Shown: positions 31,676 through 41,837, counted from the stretch's first letter. The stretch: DNA of 42,665 bases from Sphingomonadaceae bacterium (GCA_016000085.1 JAECRT010000026.1:1-42665); one strand, 5' to 3'. Numbers and translations are program-made. The notes: generated from the letters alone by a model not told the origin.

Positions 31676-31723
31676 CGGTGCATTCTCACTCGACCGCATC
31701 TTTTCCCCACGGCTTTCGAGCCT

Positions 31724-31752
31724 ATGTCATCAAAATGAAACCTGACTGTCAC
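31724..31752 (+). promoter_or_regulatory. PhoB box repeats upstream of pstS
   Basis: Three 7-bp units with an 11-bp period: ATGTCAT (31724-31730), ATGAAAC (31735-31741) and CTGTCAC (31746-31752), with AT-rich 4-bp spacers. The known Pho box has direct repeats close to CTGTCAT spaced by 4 bp. The last unit lies about 90 bp before the pstS start codon, suitable for activation of a pst promoter. Confidence 0.72.
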
Positions 31753-31842
31753 AAAGGCGCACCCAACCGCCGCTAGGCCGCAACCCCATGGGGGGCGGCG
31801 ACATGCGAATCGCGGCCACGACTTTTAAGCTGGAGGTGTCCC

Positions 31843-32901
31843 GTGAAGCATATCGCCTTGTTCGCCGCGACGGCCATTGCCGCCCTTTCGCTCGCCGGTT
31901 GCGGCGATCAGTCTGGCGGCGGCGCTGCCGGCGGCACCCGGGACCAGATCCGCGCGGTCGGCTCCTCGACCGTTTATCCTTTCGCCACGGCCATTGCCGA
32001 ACTGTTCGTGCAGGGCAATCCGGGCATGAAGTCGCCGATCGTCGAATCGACCGGCACCGGCGGCGGCGTGAAGTTGTTCTGCGCGGGCGTCGGCGCCCAG
32101 CACCCCGACATCGTCAACGCTTCGCGCCGGCTGAAGAAGGCGGAATTCGACCTGTGCGCCACCAATGGCGTGAAGGACATCGTCGAAATCCAGATCGGCG
32201 TCGATGGCTTGGCCTTTGCAGAGGCGAAGAACGGCCCCGGCCTGAAGCTGACGCCCAAGATCGTCTATGAAGCGCTGGCTGCCAATCCTTATGGCAAGGG
32301 GCCGAACAAGGCCCAGACCTGGAAAGACGTCGATCCCAGCCTGCCCGCAATCACCATCTCCGTCTTCGGTCCGCCGTCCACCAGCGGCACGCGCGACTCG
32401 CTCGCCGAACTGATCCTGGAAAAGGGCTGCCAGTCGGACGAAGCGATGAAGGCGCTCAAGGAAAAGAGCGAAGACGAATATAAGGCGACCTGCACCCGCA
32501 TTCGCGAAGACGGCAAATATGTCGACTCGGGCGAGAACGACAATCTGATCGTTCAAAAGCTGGGCGCGAACCCCAATGCGGTCGGCGTGTTCGGCTACAG
32601 CTTCCTCGAAGAAAATAAGGACACGTTGAAGGACGTGCCCATCAATGGCGTGGAAGCGACCTACGAAACCGTGTCGACCGGCCAGTATCCCGGCGCGCGT
32701 CCGCTCTACATCTATGTGAAGAAGGCGCACATGACCGCGATCCCCGGTCTTCAGGCGTTCCTGAACACCTTCGCCGCCAACTGGAACCCGGAAGGCGCCC
32801 TCACCAAGCGCGGCATGGTCGCCGCGCCTGAAGATGTCCGCAAGTCCAGCGCCGAAACGGTCAAAGCGCTGACCGTGCTCGACGGTTCGCAGCTGAAATA
32901 A
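31843..32901 (+). CDS. pstS: phosphate-binding lipoprotein PstS
   Basis: A 352-residue periplasmic phosphate receptor. The N-terminus is a lipoprotein signal with the lipobox LAGC (Cys20), so it is probably tethered to a membrane. The binding-site segments VGSSTVYPFATAIAE (about 39-53), ESTGTGGG and PPSTSGTRDSLAEL are conserved. It is the first gene of pstSCAB. The GTG start follows GGAGG about 8 nt upstream. It should be strongly induced by PhoB under phosphate limitation, as the upstream boxes suggest. Confidence 0.95.
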   Translation: MKHIALFAATAIAALSLAGCGDQSGGGAAGGTRDQIRAVGSSTVYPFATAIAELFVQGNPGMKSPIVESTGTGGGVKLFCAGVGAQHPDIVNASRRLKKAEFDLCATNGVKDIVEIQIGVDGLAFAEAKNGPGLKLTPKIVYEALAANPYGKGPNKAQTWKDVDPSLPAITISVFGPPSTSGTRDSLAELILEKGCQSDEAMKALKEKSEDEYKATCTRIREDGKYVDSGENDNLIVQKLGANPNAVGVFGYSFLEENKDTLKDVPINGVEATYETVSTGQYPGARPLYIYVKKAHMTAIPGLQAFLNTFAANWNPEGALTKRGMVAAPEDVRKSSAETVKALTVLDGSQLK

Positions 32902-32909
32902 GGCAGACC

Positions 32910-34304
32910 ATGACCGGACCTGCAATCCTCCTGCTGCTGGCGGGCCTGGGCGCGATCGCCTGGGTCAGCGCCCGCGCCCGCGCGCTCCGCCAGCAAACGG
33001 CGGCGCGCGCGACGCGGCGGCGCGACGCCGTCCACTCGCTGCCCGGCTATCATGGCTGGTATGTGGCGCTGTGGACGCTGCTGCCCGCCGGTATTTTCCT
33101 GGCGATCTGGGCCAATGTCTCACCCGGCCTCGTGACACACGCGGTGCTGGCCGATCCGGCCGCGCAGAGCCTGCCTGTCGATGCCTTCTCTCGCTCGGCC
33201 ATTCTTGGCGAAGCGCGGTCGATCGCAGCCGGTCTCCAATCTGGCGCCTTCAACCCCGCGTCGCAGGCGCTGGTCGAACCCTATCGCACTGCGCTGAACG
33301 AATATGGCATTGCGGGCGCTGTTCTGGCCCTGATCCTCGCTTTTGCGGGCGGCGCTTATGCCTTCACTCGCATCCGCCCCGATTTCCGTGCTCGCACACG
33401 GGTCGAACGGCTGGTGATGGCGTTGCTGCTCCTTGCCTCCTTGCTGGCGATCGTCACCACGGTCGGCATCGTGTCTTCGCTGCTGTGGGAAAGCTTCCGC
33501 TTCTTTTCGATGGTCAACCCGATCGACTTCCTGTTCGGCACCAAATGGTCGCCGCAATCGGCGGCGATGGGCTATGGCAATGAAGACGCGTTCGGTGCCG
33601 TGCCGCTGTTCTGGGGGACAATCTTCATCGGCGCGATCATCGCCATGATCGTCGCCATCCCGCTCGGCTTGATGAGCGCGGTCTATCTGACCCAATATGC
33701 CAGCCCGACCGTGCGCCGGTGGATGAAACCGACGCTGGAGATGCTGGCGGGTGTTCCGACCGTCGTTTACGGCTATTTCGCGGCGCTCACTATTGCGCCT
33801 GCGCTGCGTGACTTCGCGGTCATGATCGGCATCCATGGCGCCAGTTCCGAAAGCGCGCTGGCAGCCGGGCTCGTCATGGGCGTGATGATTATTCCGTTCG
33901 TCTCCTCCATGGCCGACGACAGCATCGCCGCCGTGCCGCAGTCGATGCGCGACGGCAGCCTGGCGATGGGCGCGACCACCAGCGAGACGATCCGCAAGGT
34001 ATTGATCCCCGCCGCGCTCCCCGGCGTCGTGGGCGGCGTGCTGCTCGCCGTCAGCCGCGCCATCGGTGAAACGATGATCGTGGTGATGGCTGCCGGCCTG
34101 GCCGCCAACCTCACCGCCAATCCCTTTGCCAGCGTGACGACGGTAACGACACAGATCGTCCAGTTGCTGACCGGCGACCAGGAGTTTGACAGCGCCAAGA
34201 CGCTGGCGGCTTTCGCGCTCGGTCTGGTGCTGTTCGTCATTACATTGCTGCTCAACATCGTGGCCCTGCGGGTCGTGAAGAAATATCGCGAGGCTTACGA
34301 ATGA
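32910..34304 (+). CDS. pstC: phosphate ABC transporter permease PstC
   Basis: A 464-residue inner-membrane permease, much longer than E. coli PstC (319). The N-terminal ~220 residues have three membrane segments (about 2-20, 50-72 and 130-150) and a large non-membrane loop (80-130); the permease core follows. The coupling (EAA-type) loop reads SLAMGATTSETIRKVLIPAALPGVVGG. This extended layout is known in alphaproteobacteria. It starts 8 bp after pstS and its stop overlaps the pstA start (ATGA). Confidence 0.93.
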   Translation: MTGPAILLLLAGLGAIAWVSARARALRQQTAARATRRRDAVHSLPGYHGWYVALWTLLPAGIFLAIWANVSPGLVTHAVLADPAAQSLPVDAFSRSAILGEARSIAAGLQSGAFNPASQALVEPYRTALNEYGIAGAVLALILAFAGGAYAFTRIRPDFRARTRVERLVMALLLLASLLAIVTTVGIVSSLLWESFRFFSMVNPIDFLFGTKWSPQSAAMGYGNEDAFGAVPLFWGTIFIGAIIAMIVAIPLGLMSAVYLTQYASPTVRRWMKPTLEMLAGVPTVVYGYFAALTIAPALRDFAVMIGIHGASSESALAAGLVMGVMIIPFVSSMADDSIAAVPQSMRDGSLAMGATTSETIRKVLIPAALPGVVGGVLLAVSRAIGETMIVVMAAGLAANLTANPFASVTTVTTQIVQLLTGDQEFDSAKTLAAFALGLVLFVITLLLNIVALRVVKKYREAYE

Positions 34305-35545
34305 CCAGCGAACGCCTGCCTACCGACTGGAAGTCGGCAGCGATGCAGAAGCGGATCGCGGGGCGCTACGCCGCCGAACGCCGCTTCCGCCTGCTGGGCC
34401 TGGGCGCGGTGCTGCTGAGCGCCGCCTTCCTCGCCTTCCTCCTCATCACCATGATGGGCAATGGCCTGCGCGGCTTCACCCGAACCGAAATTGCGTTACA
34501 GGTCGACTTCCCGGCCTCGCCGCTGCTGCTCGATCCTGCGACGATCACCGATCAGGCCTTGGCCAACGCCAACCTGCCGATGGTCACTGGGGAAGTCGCC
34601 AAGAAGGTGCTGGGCGCAGACGCCGACGCGCTGCTGTCGCCCAACGCCTGGGTCACGATCCGTGACGCGATCAAGGCCGACCCGACGATCTTGAGCCGCA
34701 CCGAAACCATTTCCGTGCCCGCTTCGACCGCGCTCGACCTGGCTGCCAAGAGCAGCGGTTCGCCGGAAATGGAATCGGCGGTTACGCGCCTGAAACAGGC
34801 GGGGCTGCTCTCGACCGGCTTCAACAGCAGCTTCCTGAGCGCCAGCGACGGCACAAATCCGACGCAGGTCGGCATCTGGGGCGCGTTCAAAGGGTCGCTG
34901 CTGACCATGCTGGTGACGCTGGTGCTCAGCTTCCCGATCGGCGTCGCGACGGCCCTCTATCTGGAGGAATATGCGCGCAAGAACTGGTGGACCGACATTA
35001 TCGAAGTGTCGATCAACAATCTGGCCGCCGTCCCCTCGATCATCTTCGGCCTGCTCGGCCTGTCGATCTTCCTGAACTTTCTCCATCTACCACGCTCAGC
35101 CGCGCTGGTTGGCGGCCTTACGCTGGCGCTGATGACCATGCCGGTCATCGTCATCGCCGGGCGCAACGCGATCAAGTCCGTGCCGCCCAGCATCCGCGAC
35201 GCGGCGCTCGGCATCGGAGCATCGCCGGTGCAGGTGGTGTTCCAGCATGTCCTGCCGCTCGCTTTGCCCGGCATTCTGACCGGCACGATCATCGGCATGG
35301 CCCGCGCGCTGGGTGAAACCGCGCCGCTGCTGATGATCGGGATGCGCGCCTTCATCGCGACGCCCCCAGGCGGCGTGACCGATCCTGCGACCGTGCTGCC
35401 GGTCCAGATCTTCCTGTGGTCCGATGAAGTGTCGAAGGGCTTTGTCGAAAAGACATCCGCGGCCATCATCGTGCTGCTCGCCTTCCTGCTCGCCATGAAT
35501 GGCCTAGCCATTTACCTGCGCAACAAATTCGAACGACGGTGGTAA
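34301..35545 (+). CDS. pstA: phosphate ABC transporter permease PstA with DUF3333-type N-terminus
   Basis: A 414-residue permease partner of PstC, longer than the classical PstA (about 296). Residues 1-190 hold a first membrane segment (about 30-50) and a periplasmic domain resembling DUF3333, which is found in alphaproteobacterial PstA. The C-terminal core has five membrane segments and the coupling loop [26 protein letters not shown]. Together with PstB and PstC it forms the high-affinity phosphate channel. It overlaps pstC by 4 bp. Confidence 0.93.
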   Translation: MTSERLPTDWKSAAMQKRIAGRYAAERRFRLLGLGAVLLSAAFLAFLLITMMGNGLRGFTRTEIALQVDFPASPLLLDPATITDQALANANLPMVTGEVAKKVLGADADALLSPNAWVTIRDAIKADPTILSRTETISVPASTALDLAAKSSGSPEMESAVTRLKQAGLLSTGFNSSFLSASDGTNPTQVGIWGAFKGSLLTMLVTLVLSFPIGVATALYLEEYARKNWWTDIIEVSINNLAAVPSIIFGLLGLSIFLNFLHLPRSAALVGGLTLALMTMPVIVIAGRNAIKSVPPSIRDAALGIGASPVQVVFQHVLPLALPGILTGTIIGMARALGETAPLLMIGMRAFIATPPGGVTDPATVLPVQIFLWSDEVSKGFVEKTSAAIIVLLAFLLAMNGLAIYLRNKFERRW

Positions 35546-35550
35546 CCGCA

Positions 35551-36339
35551 ATGACCGAAGAACAAGAACAGCTCAAACCCGCCAATCCCAAGATGACGGC
35601 GCGGGACGTCAAGGTCTTCTACGGCCCGAAGCAGGCGATCAAGGGCGTGTCGATTGATGTCGACATGGACAATGTCACCGCCTTCATCGGCCCGTCGGGC
35701 TGCGGCAAGTCCACCTTCCTGCGGACACTGAACCGCATGAACGACACCGTCGCCAGCGCGCGAGTCGAAGGGCTTATCACGCTGGATGGCGAGGATATCT
35801 ATGCGTCCGGCATGGATGTGGTGCAGTTGCGCGCGCGGGTCGGCATGGTGTTCCAGAAGCCCAATCCCTTCCCCAAGTCGATCTACGAAAATATCGCCTA
35901 TGGCCCACGCATTCATGGCCTGGCCCATGGCAAAGCCGACATGGACGTGATCGTCGAAAAGTCGCTGCGCCGTGCAGGCCTGTGGGAAGAGGTGAAGGAC
36001 CGGTTGCAGGATAGCGGCACCGCCCTGTCGGGTGGCCAGCAGCAGCGCCTGTGCATTGGTCGCGCGATTGCGGTGGAACCCGAAGTCATCCTGATGGACG
36101 AGCCTTGCTCGGCGCTCGACCCGATCGCTACCGCCAAGATCGAGGAATTGATCCACGAACTGCGCGGCCGCTATGCGATCGTGATCGTCACCCATAATAT
36201 GCAGCAGGCCGCACGCGTATCGCAGCGGACCGCCTTCTTCCACCTCGGCGACCTGGTCGAATATGGGGTGACTTCGGACATCTTCACCAATCCGAAGCAG
36301 GAACGGACCAAGGATTATATCACCGGTCGCTATGGCTGA
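35551..36339 (+). CDS. pstB: phosphate ABC transporter ATPase PstB
   Basis: A 262-residue ATPase for phosphate import. Walker [11 protein letters not shown]-loop [16 protein letters not shown], signature LSGGQQQR, Walker B VILMDEP and the H-loop [12 protein letters not shown] are complete. The VFQKPNPFP stretch is specific to PstB. The ATG at 35551 gives MTEEQEQ; a GTG four codons earlier overlaps the pstA stop and is possible. It is followed 36 bp downstream by phoU. Confidence 0.95.
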   Translation: MTEEQEQLKPANPKMTARDVKVFYGPKQAIKGVSIDVDMDNVTAFIGPSGCGKSTFLRTLNRMNDTVASARVEGLITLDGEDIYASGMDVVQLRARVGMVFQKPNPFPKSIYENIAYGPRIHGLAHGKADMDVIVEKSLRRAGLWEEVKDRLQDSGTALSGGQQQRLCIGRAIAVEPEVILMDEPCSALDPIATAKIEELIHELRGRYAIVIVTHNMQQAARVSQRTAFFHLGDLVEYGVTSDIFTNPKQERTKDYITGRYG

Positions 36340-36375
36340 TTTTTAAAGGCTGACCGGCGCAGAGAGAGACAAGAC

Positions 36376-37071
36376 ATGGCTGAACATACGATCAAGGCAT
36401 TTGATGACGACATCGACCGGCTGCGCGGACTGATCGCCGAAATGGGCGGCCGGGCCGAAGCGGCGATCGAAAATGCGATGCTTGCGCTCCAGCGCCAGGA
36501 CAAAGAACTGGCGGCACAGGTCGTTGCCGACGACAAGCGGATCGACGCGATCGAAGCAGAAGTCGAGAAGCTGGTGGTCCAGGTCATCGCCCTGCGTGCA
36601 CCGATGGCCAACGACCTGCGCGACGTGATCGCCGCGCTCAAGATCGTCGGCGTGGTCGAACGGATAGGTGATTATGCCAAGAATATCGCCAAGCGCGTGC
36701 CGCTGATCGCCACCAACAGCCGGATGCTGGAGCCGGTATCGCTGCTCCCTTCCATGGGTCAGGTCGCGGGCGAAATGGTGCATGATGCGCTCAACGCCTT
36801 CGCCGCGCGCGACGCTGATCTGGCGCTCGCGGTGGTCGAACGCGACACAGTGGTCGACGATTTTTACGACAGCGTGTTCCGTACGCTCGTCACGTTCATG
36901 GTCGAAAATCCCAAGACGATCAGCGAATGTGCGCAATTGCTGTTCGTGGCGAAGAATATCGAACGGATCGGCGACCATGCGACCAACGTCGCGGAAATGG
37001 TCTATTACGCCGCCACCGGGCAGACCCTGCCCGACCGCGAACGCGGCGGCATGCAGCAATTGGAGAACTGA
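36376..37071 (+). CDS. phoU: phosphate signalling protein PhoU
   Basis: A 231-residue protein with two PhoU three-helix repeats: FDDDIDRLRGLIAEMGGRAEAAIENAM to about 105, and GEMVHDALNAFAARDADLALAVVERD to the end, each with conserved acidic residues and the LFVAKNIERIGDHATNVAE motif in the second. It links Pst activity to PhoR and holds the kinase in check when phosphate is ample. An AGAGAGAGA stretch upstream serves as the ribosome binding site. Confidence 0.95.
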   Translation: MAEHTIKAFDDDIDRLRGLIAEMGGRAEAAIENAMLALQRQDKELAAQVVADDKRIDAIEAEVEKLVVQVIALRAPMANDLRDVIAALKIVGVVERIGDYAKNIAKRVPLIATNSRMLEPVSLLPSMGQVAGEMVHDALNAFAARDADLALAVVERDTVVDDFYDSVFRTLVTFMVENPKTISECAQLLFVAKNIERIGDHATNVAEMVYYAATGQTLPDRERGGMQQLEN

Positions 37072-37073
37072 AT

Positions 37074-37775
37074 ATGGCGCGGGCCAAGATGCTGCTGGTG
37101 GAAGATGACGCGGCGTTGGCCGAACTGCTCATCTGGCATTTCAAGCGCGAGGATTTCGAGGTTTCCCACACCGTCGATGGTGAAGAAGCCCTGCTGCTGG
37201 CGCAGGAAAATGTACCAGACATCGTGCTGCTCGACTGGATGGTGGAAAGCCTGTCCGGCATCGAAGTGTGCCGTCGCCTGCGCCGCATGACCGGCACCGC
37301 CAATGTGCCGATCATCATGCTGACCGCGCGTGGCGAGGAAGAAGATCGTGTGCGCGGCCTTGAAACCGGCGCGGACGATTATGTGACCAAGCCTTTCAGC
37401 CCACGCGAACTGGTGGCGCGGGTTGGCGCGGTGCTGCGCCGCGTGCGTCCGGCGCTGGCCGGCGAGACGCTGACCTTTGCCGATGTCGAGATGGACACGG
37501 TGGGACACAAAGTGCGGCGCGGTGGCCAGGTCATTCCGCTGGGACCAACCGAATTTCGCTTGCTCAAGCATTTCCTGGAGCATCCCGGCTGGGTCTTTTC
37601 GCGCGAGCGACTGCTCGACAGCGTGTGGGGCCAGGACAGCGACATCGAACTGCGCACCGTGGACGTCCATATCCGTCGCTTGCGCAAGGCGATCAACGCG
37701 GATGGCCTGTATCAGGACATCATCCGCACCGTGCGGTCGGCGGGTTATGCGCTGGATACCGACGGCGTATCCTGA
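37074..37775 (+). CDS. phoB: phosphate regulon response regulator PhoB
   Basis: A 233-residue OmpR-type regulator. The receiver domain has MLLVEDD, phospho-acceptor Asp54 in VLLDWM and VTKPFSPRELVAR; the C-terminal winged helix carries GPTEFRLLKHFLEHPGWVFSRERLLD and ELRTVDVHIRRLRKAI. It binds Pho boxes such as those upstream of pstS. The ATG at 37074 lies 2 bp after the phoU stop with GGAG 8 nt upstream. It is the last gene of the pst operon, with phoR at the far end. Confidence 0.95.
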   Translation: MARAKMLLVEDDAALAELLIWHFKREDFEVSHTVDGEEALLLAQENVPDIVLLDWMVESLSGIEVCRRLRRMTGTANVPIIMLTARGEEEDRVRGLETGADDYVTKPFSPRELVARVGAVLRRVRPALAGETLTFADVEMDTVGHKVRRGGQVIPLGPTEFRLLKHFLEHPGWVFSRERLLDSVWGQDSDIELRTVDVHIRRLRKAINADGLYQDIIRTVRSAGYALDTDGVS

Positions 37776-37798
37776 CCCAACGCATAGGACTAAACAAA

Positions 37799-37828
37799 AA
37801 CGCCCCGGCCTAACGGTCGGGGCGTTTT
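37799..37828. terminator. bidirectional terminator between phoB and def
   Basis: AACGCCCCGGCC (37799-37810) pairs with GGTCGGGGCGTT (37815-37826), 12 bp with one wobble, flanked by A-run and T-run (TTTT at 37825-37828, AAAAA at 37796-37800). It can end the pst operon on the plus strand and the recR-def transcript on the minus strand. Confidence 0.88.
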
Positions 37829-37850
37829 GCGTTTGGGATATGACCCGGAA

Positions 37851-38381
37851 TCAGGCCGCCTTGCGCGCCTTGTTCAGCTTCTTGAGCAGCATGTCGCGCT
37901 TCAGACGCGACAGATGGTCGATGAAGAGAATGCCCTCCAGATGGTCCATCTCATGCTGAAGGCAGGTGGCCAGCAACCCGTCAAGCTCCTCCTCATGAAT
38001 GCGGCCTTCGCGGTCCATCCAGCTGGCGCGGATGACGGCGGGGCGCTCCACCTCGGCATATTGGTCGGGAACCGACAGGCAGCCTTCCTGATAGACGGAC
38101 AGATCGTCCGATCCCTTGAGAATTTCGGGATTGATGAAGACCATCGGCTTCTTGACCGGCGGTGCGCCTTCCTCTTCCGATTCAGGTTCCTGCAAATCGA
38201 TCACCAGCACGCGCTTGGGCACGCCGACCTGAATCGCAGCCAGGCCGATACCCGGCGCATCATACATGGTTTCGAACATGTCATCGATCAGACGTTGCAA
38301 ATCGTCGTCGATCGCCGCGACCGGAGTCGAAATACTGCGCAGGCGCGGATCGGGCGCCTCAAGAATGGGAAGAATGGCCAT
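37851..38381 (-). CDS. def: peptide deformylase
   Basis: A 176-residue metalloenzyme that removes the formyl group from the N-terminus of new proteins. The three motifs are complete: GIGLAA (44-49), EGCLS with metal ligand Cys101, and HEMDH with His143 and His147. An acidic insertion (PESEEEG, 66-72) lies in the middle. It follows recR by 35 bp on the same strand, and its partner enzyme gene fmt is divergent nearby. The C-terminal tail is Lys/Arg-rich. Confidence 0.95.
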   Translation of the reverse strand: MAILPILEAPDPRLRSISTPVAAIDDDLQRLIDDMFETMYDAPGIGLAAIQVGVPKRVLVIDLQEPESEEEGAPPVKKPMVFINPEILKGSDDLSVYQEGCLSVPDQYAEVERPAVIRASWMDREGRIHEEELDGLLATCLQHEMDHLEGILFIDHLSRLKRDMLLKKLNKARKAA

Positions 38382-38416
38382 GGGTGTAAAATAGCCGAAA
38401 CACGGCGAATTTCAAG

Positions 38417-39013
38417 CTACCCCACCGGCCGTCTTGCGCGCAACGCCTGTGCCAGCGTGCCTTCGTCCAGATAATCCAGTTCGCCGCCCACCGGTACGCC
38501 ATGCGCGAGTTGGGTCAGGCGGATGGGAAAACGCTCCAGCCGTTCGGCAAGATAATGGGCGGTCGTCTGCCCCTCCAGCGTGGCGTTCATCGCCAGCACC
38601 ACCTCGTCCACGCCGCCCTGTTCCAGTCGGGCGACCAGCGCGTCGATGGTCAGGTCTTCGGGGCGAATGCCGTCCAGCGCCGACAGCCGCCCGCCCAGCA
38701 CATGGAAACGGCCGGGGAAAAGCCGCGACCGATCAAGCGCCCACAGGTCGGCGACATCCTCCACCACGCACAGCGCCCGCGCGTCGCGGCGCGGATCGGT
38801 GCAGATGCCACAGGGATCGACCGTATCGACATTACCGCACAGATGGCACGTGACGAGCCTTTCGTTCACCGCCTCCAGCGCGCGCAGCAGCGGCTCCAGC
38901 GCACCCTCACGCTTCTTGAGCAGGTGCAGCACCGCGCGCCGCGCCGAGCGGGGACCAAGCCCCGGCAGGCGGGAAAGCGCCTGGGTGAGCGTATCGATTT
39001 CGGGAGAAGCCAT
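38417..39013 (-). CDS. recR: recombination mediator protein RecR
   Basis: A 198-residue RecR for RecFOR-mediated loading of RecA. It has the N-terminal helix-hairpin-helix ([20 protein letters not shown], 13-32), a zinc finger (Cys56, 59, 68, 71 in [16 protein letters not shown]) and the Toprim domain ([16 protein letters not shown] and the TAHYLAERL region). Usually it lies next to dnaX/ybaB; here it leads def instead. It starts about 150 bp from fmt, on the opposite strand. Confidence 0.95.
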   Translation of the reverse strand: MASPEIDTLTQALSRLPGLGPRSARRAVLHLLKKREGALEPLLRALEAVNERLVTCHLCGNVDTVDPCGICTDPRRDARALCVVEDVADLWALDRSRLFPGRFHVLGGRLSALDGIRPEDLTIDALVARLEQGGVDEVVLAMNATLEGQTTAHYLAERLERFPIRLTQLAHGVPVGGELDYLDEGTLAQALRARRPVG

Positions 39014-39162
39014 GGAACAACGATAAAGGCTTGCATGTCATGCCGACAAGGGGTTTGAGAGGCATCTTTTGCAATGGATGCGGCCCCCGCCTGCGACCCC
39101 GCCCTGCAATAGCACAGGGACCACGGGACAACGGCGGGTGCAGGAACCGGACAAAGACTATC

Positions 39163-40071
39163 ATGCGTATCATTTATATGGGCACACCCGACTTCGCCGT
39201 CCCGGCGCTCGACGCGCTGGCAAAGACCGGGCATGAGATCGTCGCGGTCTATAGTCAGCCGCCACGCCCCGCCGGGCGCGGCAAGGCGCTGCGTCCCTCC
39301 CCCGTTCACCAGCGCGCGGAGGAAATGGGGATAGAGGTGCGCACGCCCGCTTCGCTTAAGGATGCCGATGTCCAGGCGGCCTTCGCCGCACTGGACGCCG
39401 ATGTCGCGGTGGTCGCCGCTTATGGGCTGATCCTGCCGCGCGCCATTCTGGACGCGCCGCGCCATGGCTGCATGAACATTCACGCCTCGCTGCTGCCACG
39501 CTGGCGGGGCGCCGCCCCGATCCAGCGGGCGATCCTGAGCGGAGACAATATCAGCGGCGTGACCATCATGGACATGGAAGCCGGCCTCGACACCGGGCCG
39601 ATGCGGGCCAAGCATGTCACCCCGATCGAGGACAAGACGGCAGGCGTGCTGACCGCCGAATTGGCGCAGGCCGGTGCGGACCTGATGGTCGAAGTGCTGG
39701 ACGGCATCGACCTGCACCCGCCCATGGCTCAGCCGCAAGACGGGGTGACCTACGCCGCCAAAATCGACAAGGCCGAAGCAAGGATCGCCTTCGATCGCGG
39801 CGCGCATCAGGTCGAGCGGCAAGTGCGCGCGTTCAATCCCTTCCCTGGCGCCTTTTTCGAATATCGCGGCGAACGCTTCCGCATCCTGGCCGCGCATATC
39901 GAACATCATGACGGCCCGGCGGGCGAAATGCTGGATGACAGCCTGCTGATCGGTTGCGGCCACGGCGCGATTCGCCCGACGCTGGTTCAGCGCGCGGGCA
40001 AGGCGGCCATGACGCCGGGCGAACTGCTGAACGGTTATGAAATGCCCGCAGGCAGCCGCGTGGATGGGTAG
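39163..40071 (+). CDS. fmt: methionyl-tRNA formyltransferase
   Basis: A 302-residue enzyme that formylates initiator Met-tRNA. The formyltransferase core opens [38 protein letters not shown] with the catalytic Asn/His region (MNIHASLLP) and the tRNA-binding C-terminal domain ([22 protein letters not shown]) are all present. The ATG at 39163 gives the family N-terminus; the open frame upstream is not conserved. It is divergent from recR-def and followed by truA after 6 bp. Confidence 0.95.
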   Translation: MRIIYMGTPDFAVPALDALAKTGHEIVAVYSQPPRPAGRGKALRPSPVHQRAEEMGIEVRTPASLKDADVQAAFAALDADVAVVAAYGLILPRAILDAPRHGCMNIHASLLPRWRGAAPIQRAILSGDNISGVTIMDMEAGLDTGPMRAKHVTPIEDKTAGVLTAELAQAGADLMVEVLDGIDLHPPMAQPQDGVTYAAKIDKAEARIAFDRGAHQVERQVRAFNPFPGAFFEYRGERFRILAAHIEHHDGPAGEMLDDSLLIGCGHGAIRPTLVQRAGKAAMTPGELLNGYEMPAGSRVDG

Positions 40072-40077
40072 TGGCCG

Positions 40078-40848
40078 GTGACCCGTTTTGCATTCACCGT
40101 CGAATTTGACGGTCGCCCCTTCATGGGATGGCAGCGCCAATCCCACGGCCCAAGCGTGCAGCAGGCGATCGAGGATGCGATTGCCGCCGTTACGGGCGAG
40201 GCGGTCGTCGTTCAAGCTGCCGGACGCACCGATGCGGGCGTTCATGGCCTGGCGATGCGGGCTCATGCCGACATCGCCAAGGACATCACGCCCTTTCGCC
40301 TGATGGGGGCGATCAACGCGCGTTTGCACCCGCACCCGGTGGCCATCCTCGCCTGCGACATCGTGCCGGACGACTGGCATGCCCGCTTTTCCTGCCTCGG
40401 CCGGTCCTATATTTACCGCATCGCCAACCGGCGCGCGCAACTGACCTTTGACCGAGGGCTGATGTGGCGGGTGGTCCAGCCGCTTGATGCCGATGCTATG
40501 CACGACGCGGCACAGATCCTCGTCGGCCTGCATGATTTCACCACATTCCGGTCGGCGCATTGCCAGTCGGCCAGCGCGGTCAAGACCGTGGACCAGCTGA
40601 CCGTAGAGCGCGACGGCGAGCAGATCGCAATTCGTGCGGCGGCGCGATCCTTCCTGCATCATCAGGTGCGATCCATGGTCGGATGCCTGGCGATGGTGGG
40701 CATGGGGCGATGGAATGCAGACGACCTGCAAGTCGCGTTGGACGCGCGCAATCGCGCTGCACTTGGGCTGAATGCGCCCCCTGACGGACTATATTTCGTG
40801 CGCGCCGACTATCCCGGCGAGACGATCAACCCAGCGGGGCAATCCTGA
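40078..40848 (+). CDS. truA: tRNA pseudouridine(38-40) synthase TruA
   Basis: A 256-residue pseudouridine synthase acting on the anticodon arm. The catalytic Asp52 lies in [32 protein letters not shown] and the C-terminal [13 protein letters not shown] are conserved. It begins with GTG and has no clear ribosome binding site, so it probably relies on coupling with fmt. Its last 23 bases overlap the end of the convergent GGDEF gene. Confidence 0.94.
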   Translation: MTRFAFTVEFDGRPFMGWQRQSHGPSVQQAIEDAIAAVTGEAVVVQAAGRTDAGVHGLAMRAHADIAKDITPFRLMGAINARLHPHPVAILACDIVPDDWHARFSCLGRSYIYRIANRRAQLTFDRGLMWRVVQPLDADAMHDAAQILVGLHDFTTFRSAHCQSASAVKTVDQLTVERDGEQIAIRAAARSFLHHQVRSMVGCLAMVGMGRWNADDLQVALDARNRAALGLNAPPDGLYFVRADYPGETINPAGQS

Positions 40849-41773
40849 CCTGATTCTTGCCCGCGCGTTTGGCGGCCAGCATCGCCCTGTCGGCGCAGGC
40901 GATCAGCCTGTCCAGATCGGGCACGTCGCCCGGCGCGGTCGTGACAAGGCCGATGCTGCCGCTGACGCCCAGCGGCAATGCGGCAAGAGCGCAGCGCAGT
41001 TCTTCTGCCCAGCCCTGCGTGGCATGGGGGTCCGGTGACTGGGCCAGCATCAGGAACTCGTCGCCACCCACGCGCGCCACCATATCCTGCCCGGCGGCAT
41101 GATCCCTGAGCAGGCTGGCAATTTCCACCAGGCAGGCATCGCCCGCCGAATGGCCCCGATTATCGTTGATTTGCTTAAACCCGTCGAGATCCAGGAATAG
41201 CAAGCTCACGCTGCTTCCCGATCGCCCGGCATCGGCCAACACATTCTGCGCGCGACAGGCGAACCCGCGCCGGTTCAGCAATCCGGTCAGCGGATCATGT
41301 ATTGCCTCGAAACTCGCTTTGCGCAGATCGGACATATCTTCGATCACCGCGACGAAAAATTCCGGCCGGTCCGCCTCGTCCCGCGCCATCGCAACGGTCA
41401 GGTTGATCCAGATGACCGTGCCATCCAACCGGATATAGCGCTTTTCCATCGTGTAGCGCGGCAGTTCCCCGGCATGAAGGCGGGCCAGCAGCGCTTCGTC
41501 GACATGAAGATCGTCGGGATGGGTGATTTGCCTAAACCCGGTGCGGATCAGCGTGTCGGCATCATAGCCGCTAATCTCGCAAAAGCGCGGATTGACCAAC
41601 AGGAATTGACCGTCCAGTCCGACATGGGCGATGCCGACGGGGGCATGAAGGAATGTTGCCTCGAACCGGCGCTGCGCCTGCCCTAAAGCAGCGATGATTT
41701 CCGTGTCTGGGATGGAAGGCAAAGCCGTATCGACATCTGGTTCATGAAACTGCCGATGGGACTGCCTACTCAT
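40826..41773 (-). CDS. PAS-GGDEF diguanylate cyclase
   Basis: A 315-residue protein with a PAS sensor domain (about 33-150, [20 protein letters not shown] ... [13 protein letters not shown]) and a GGDEF domain (about 155-315). The active site ARVGGDEF (233-240) is intact, as are [12 protein letters not shown] and [13 protein letters not shown]. The inhibitory I-site RxxD is lost: the position six to nine residues before GGDEF reads AGQD. It lacks a membrane segment, so it is cytosolic. I chose the ATG at 41771-41773, with GAGG five bases upstream. Confidence 0.92.
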   Translation of the reverse strand: MSRQSHRQFHEPDVDTALPSIPDTEIIAALGQAQRRFEATFLHAPVGIAHVGLDGQFLLVNPRFCEISGYDADTLIRTGFRQITHPDDLHVDEALLARLHAGELPRYTMEKRYIRLDGTVIWINLTVAMARDEADRPEFFVAVIEDMSDLRKASFEAIHDPLTGLLNRRGFACRAQNVLADAGRSGSSVSLLFLDLDGFKQINDNRGHSAGDACLVEIASLLRDHAAGQDMVARVGGDEFLMLAQSPDPHATQGWAEELRCALAALPLGVSGSIGLVTTAPGDVPDLDRLIACADRAMLAAKRAGKNQVRIAPLG

Positions 41774-41837
41774 CACGGCCTCATGCACCCAAGCCGGTAA
41801 ATAGAGCGTTTACTGGACCTTATACGGGTGTAAAAAA

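Noticed and set aside
38866..40731. A 621-codon minus-strand open frame over fmt and truA
   Set aside because: It is antisense to fmt and truA, whose motifs are complete; the composition is that of a shadow frame.
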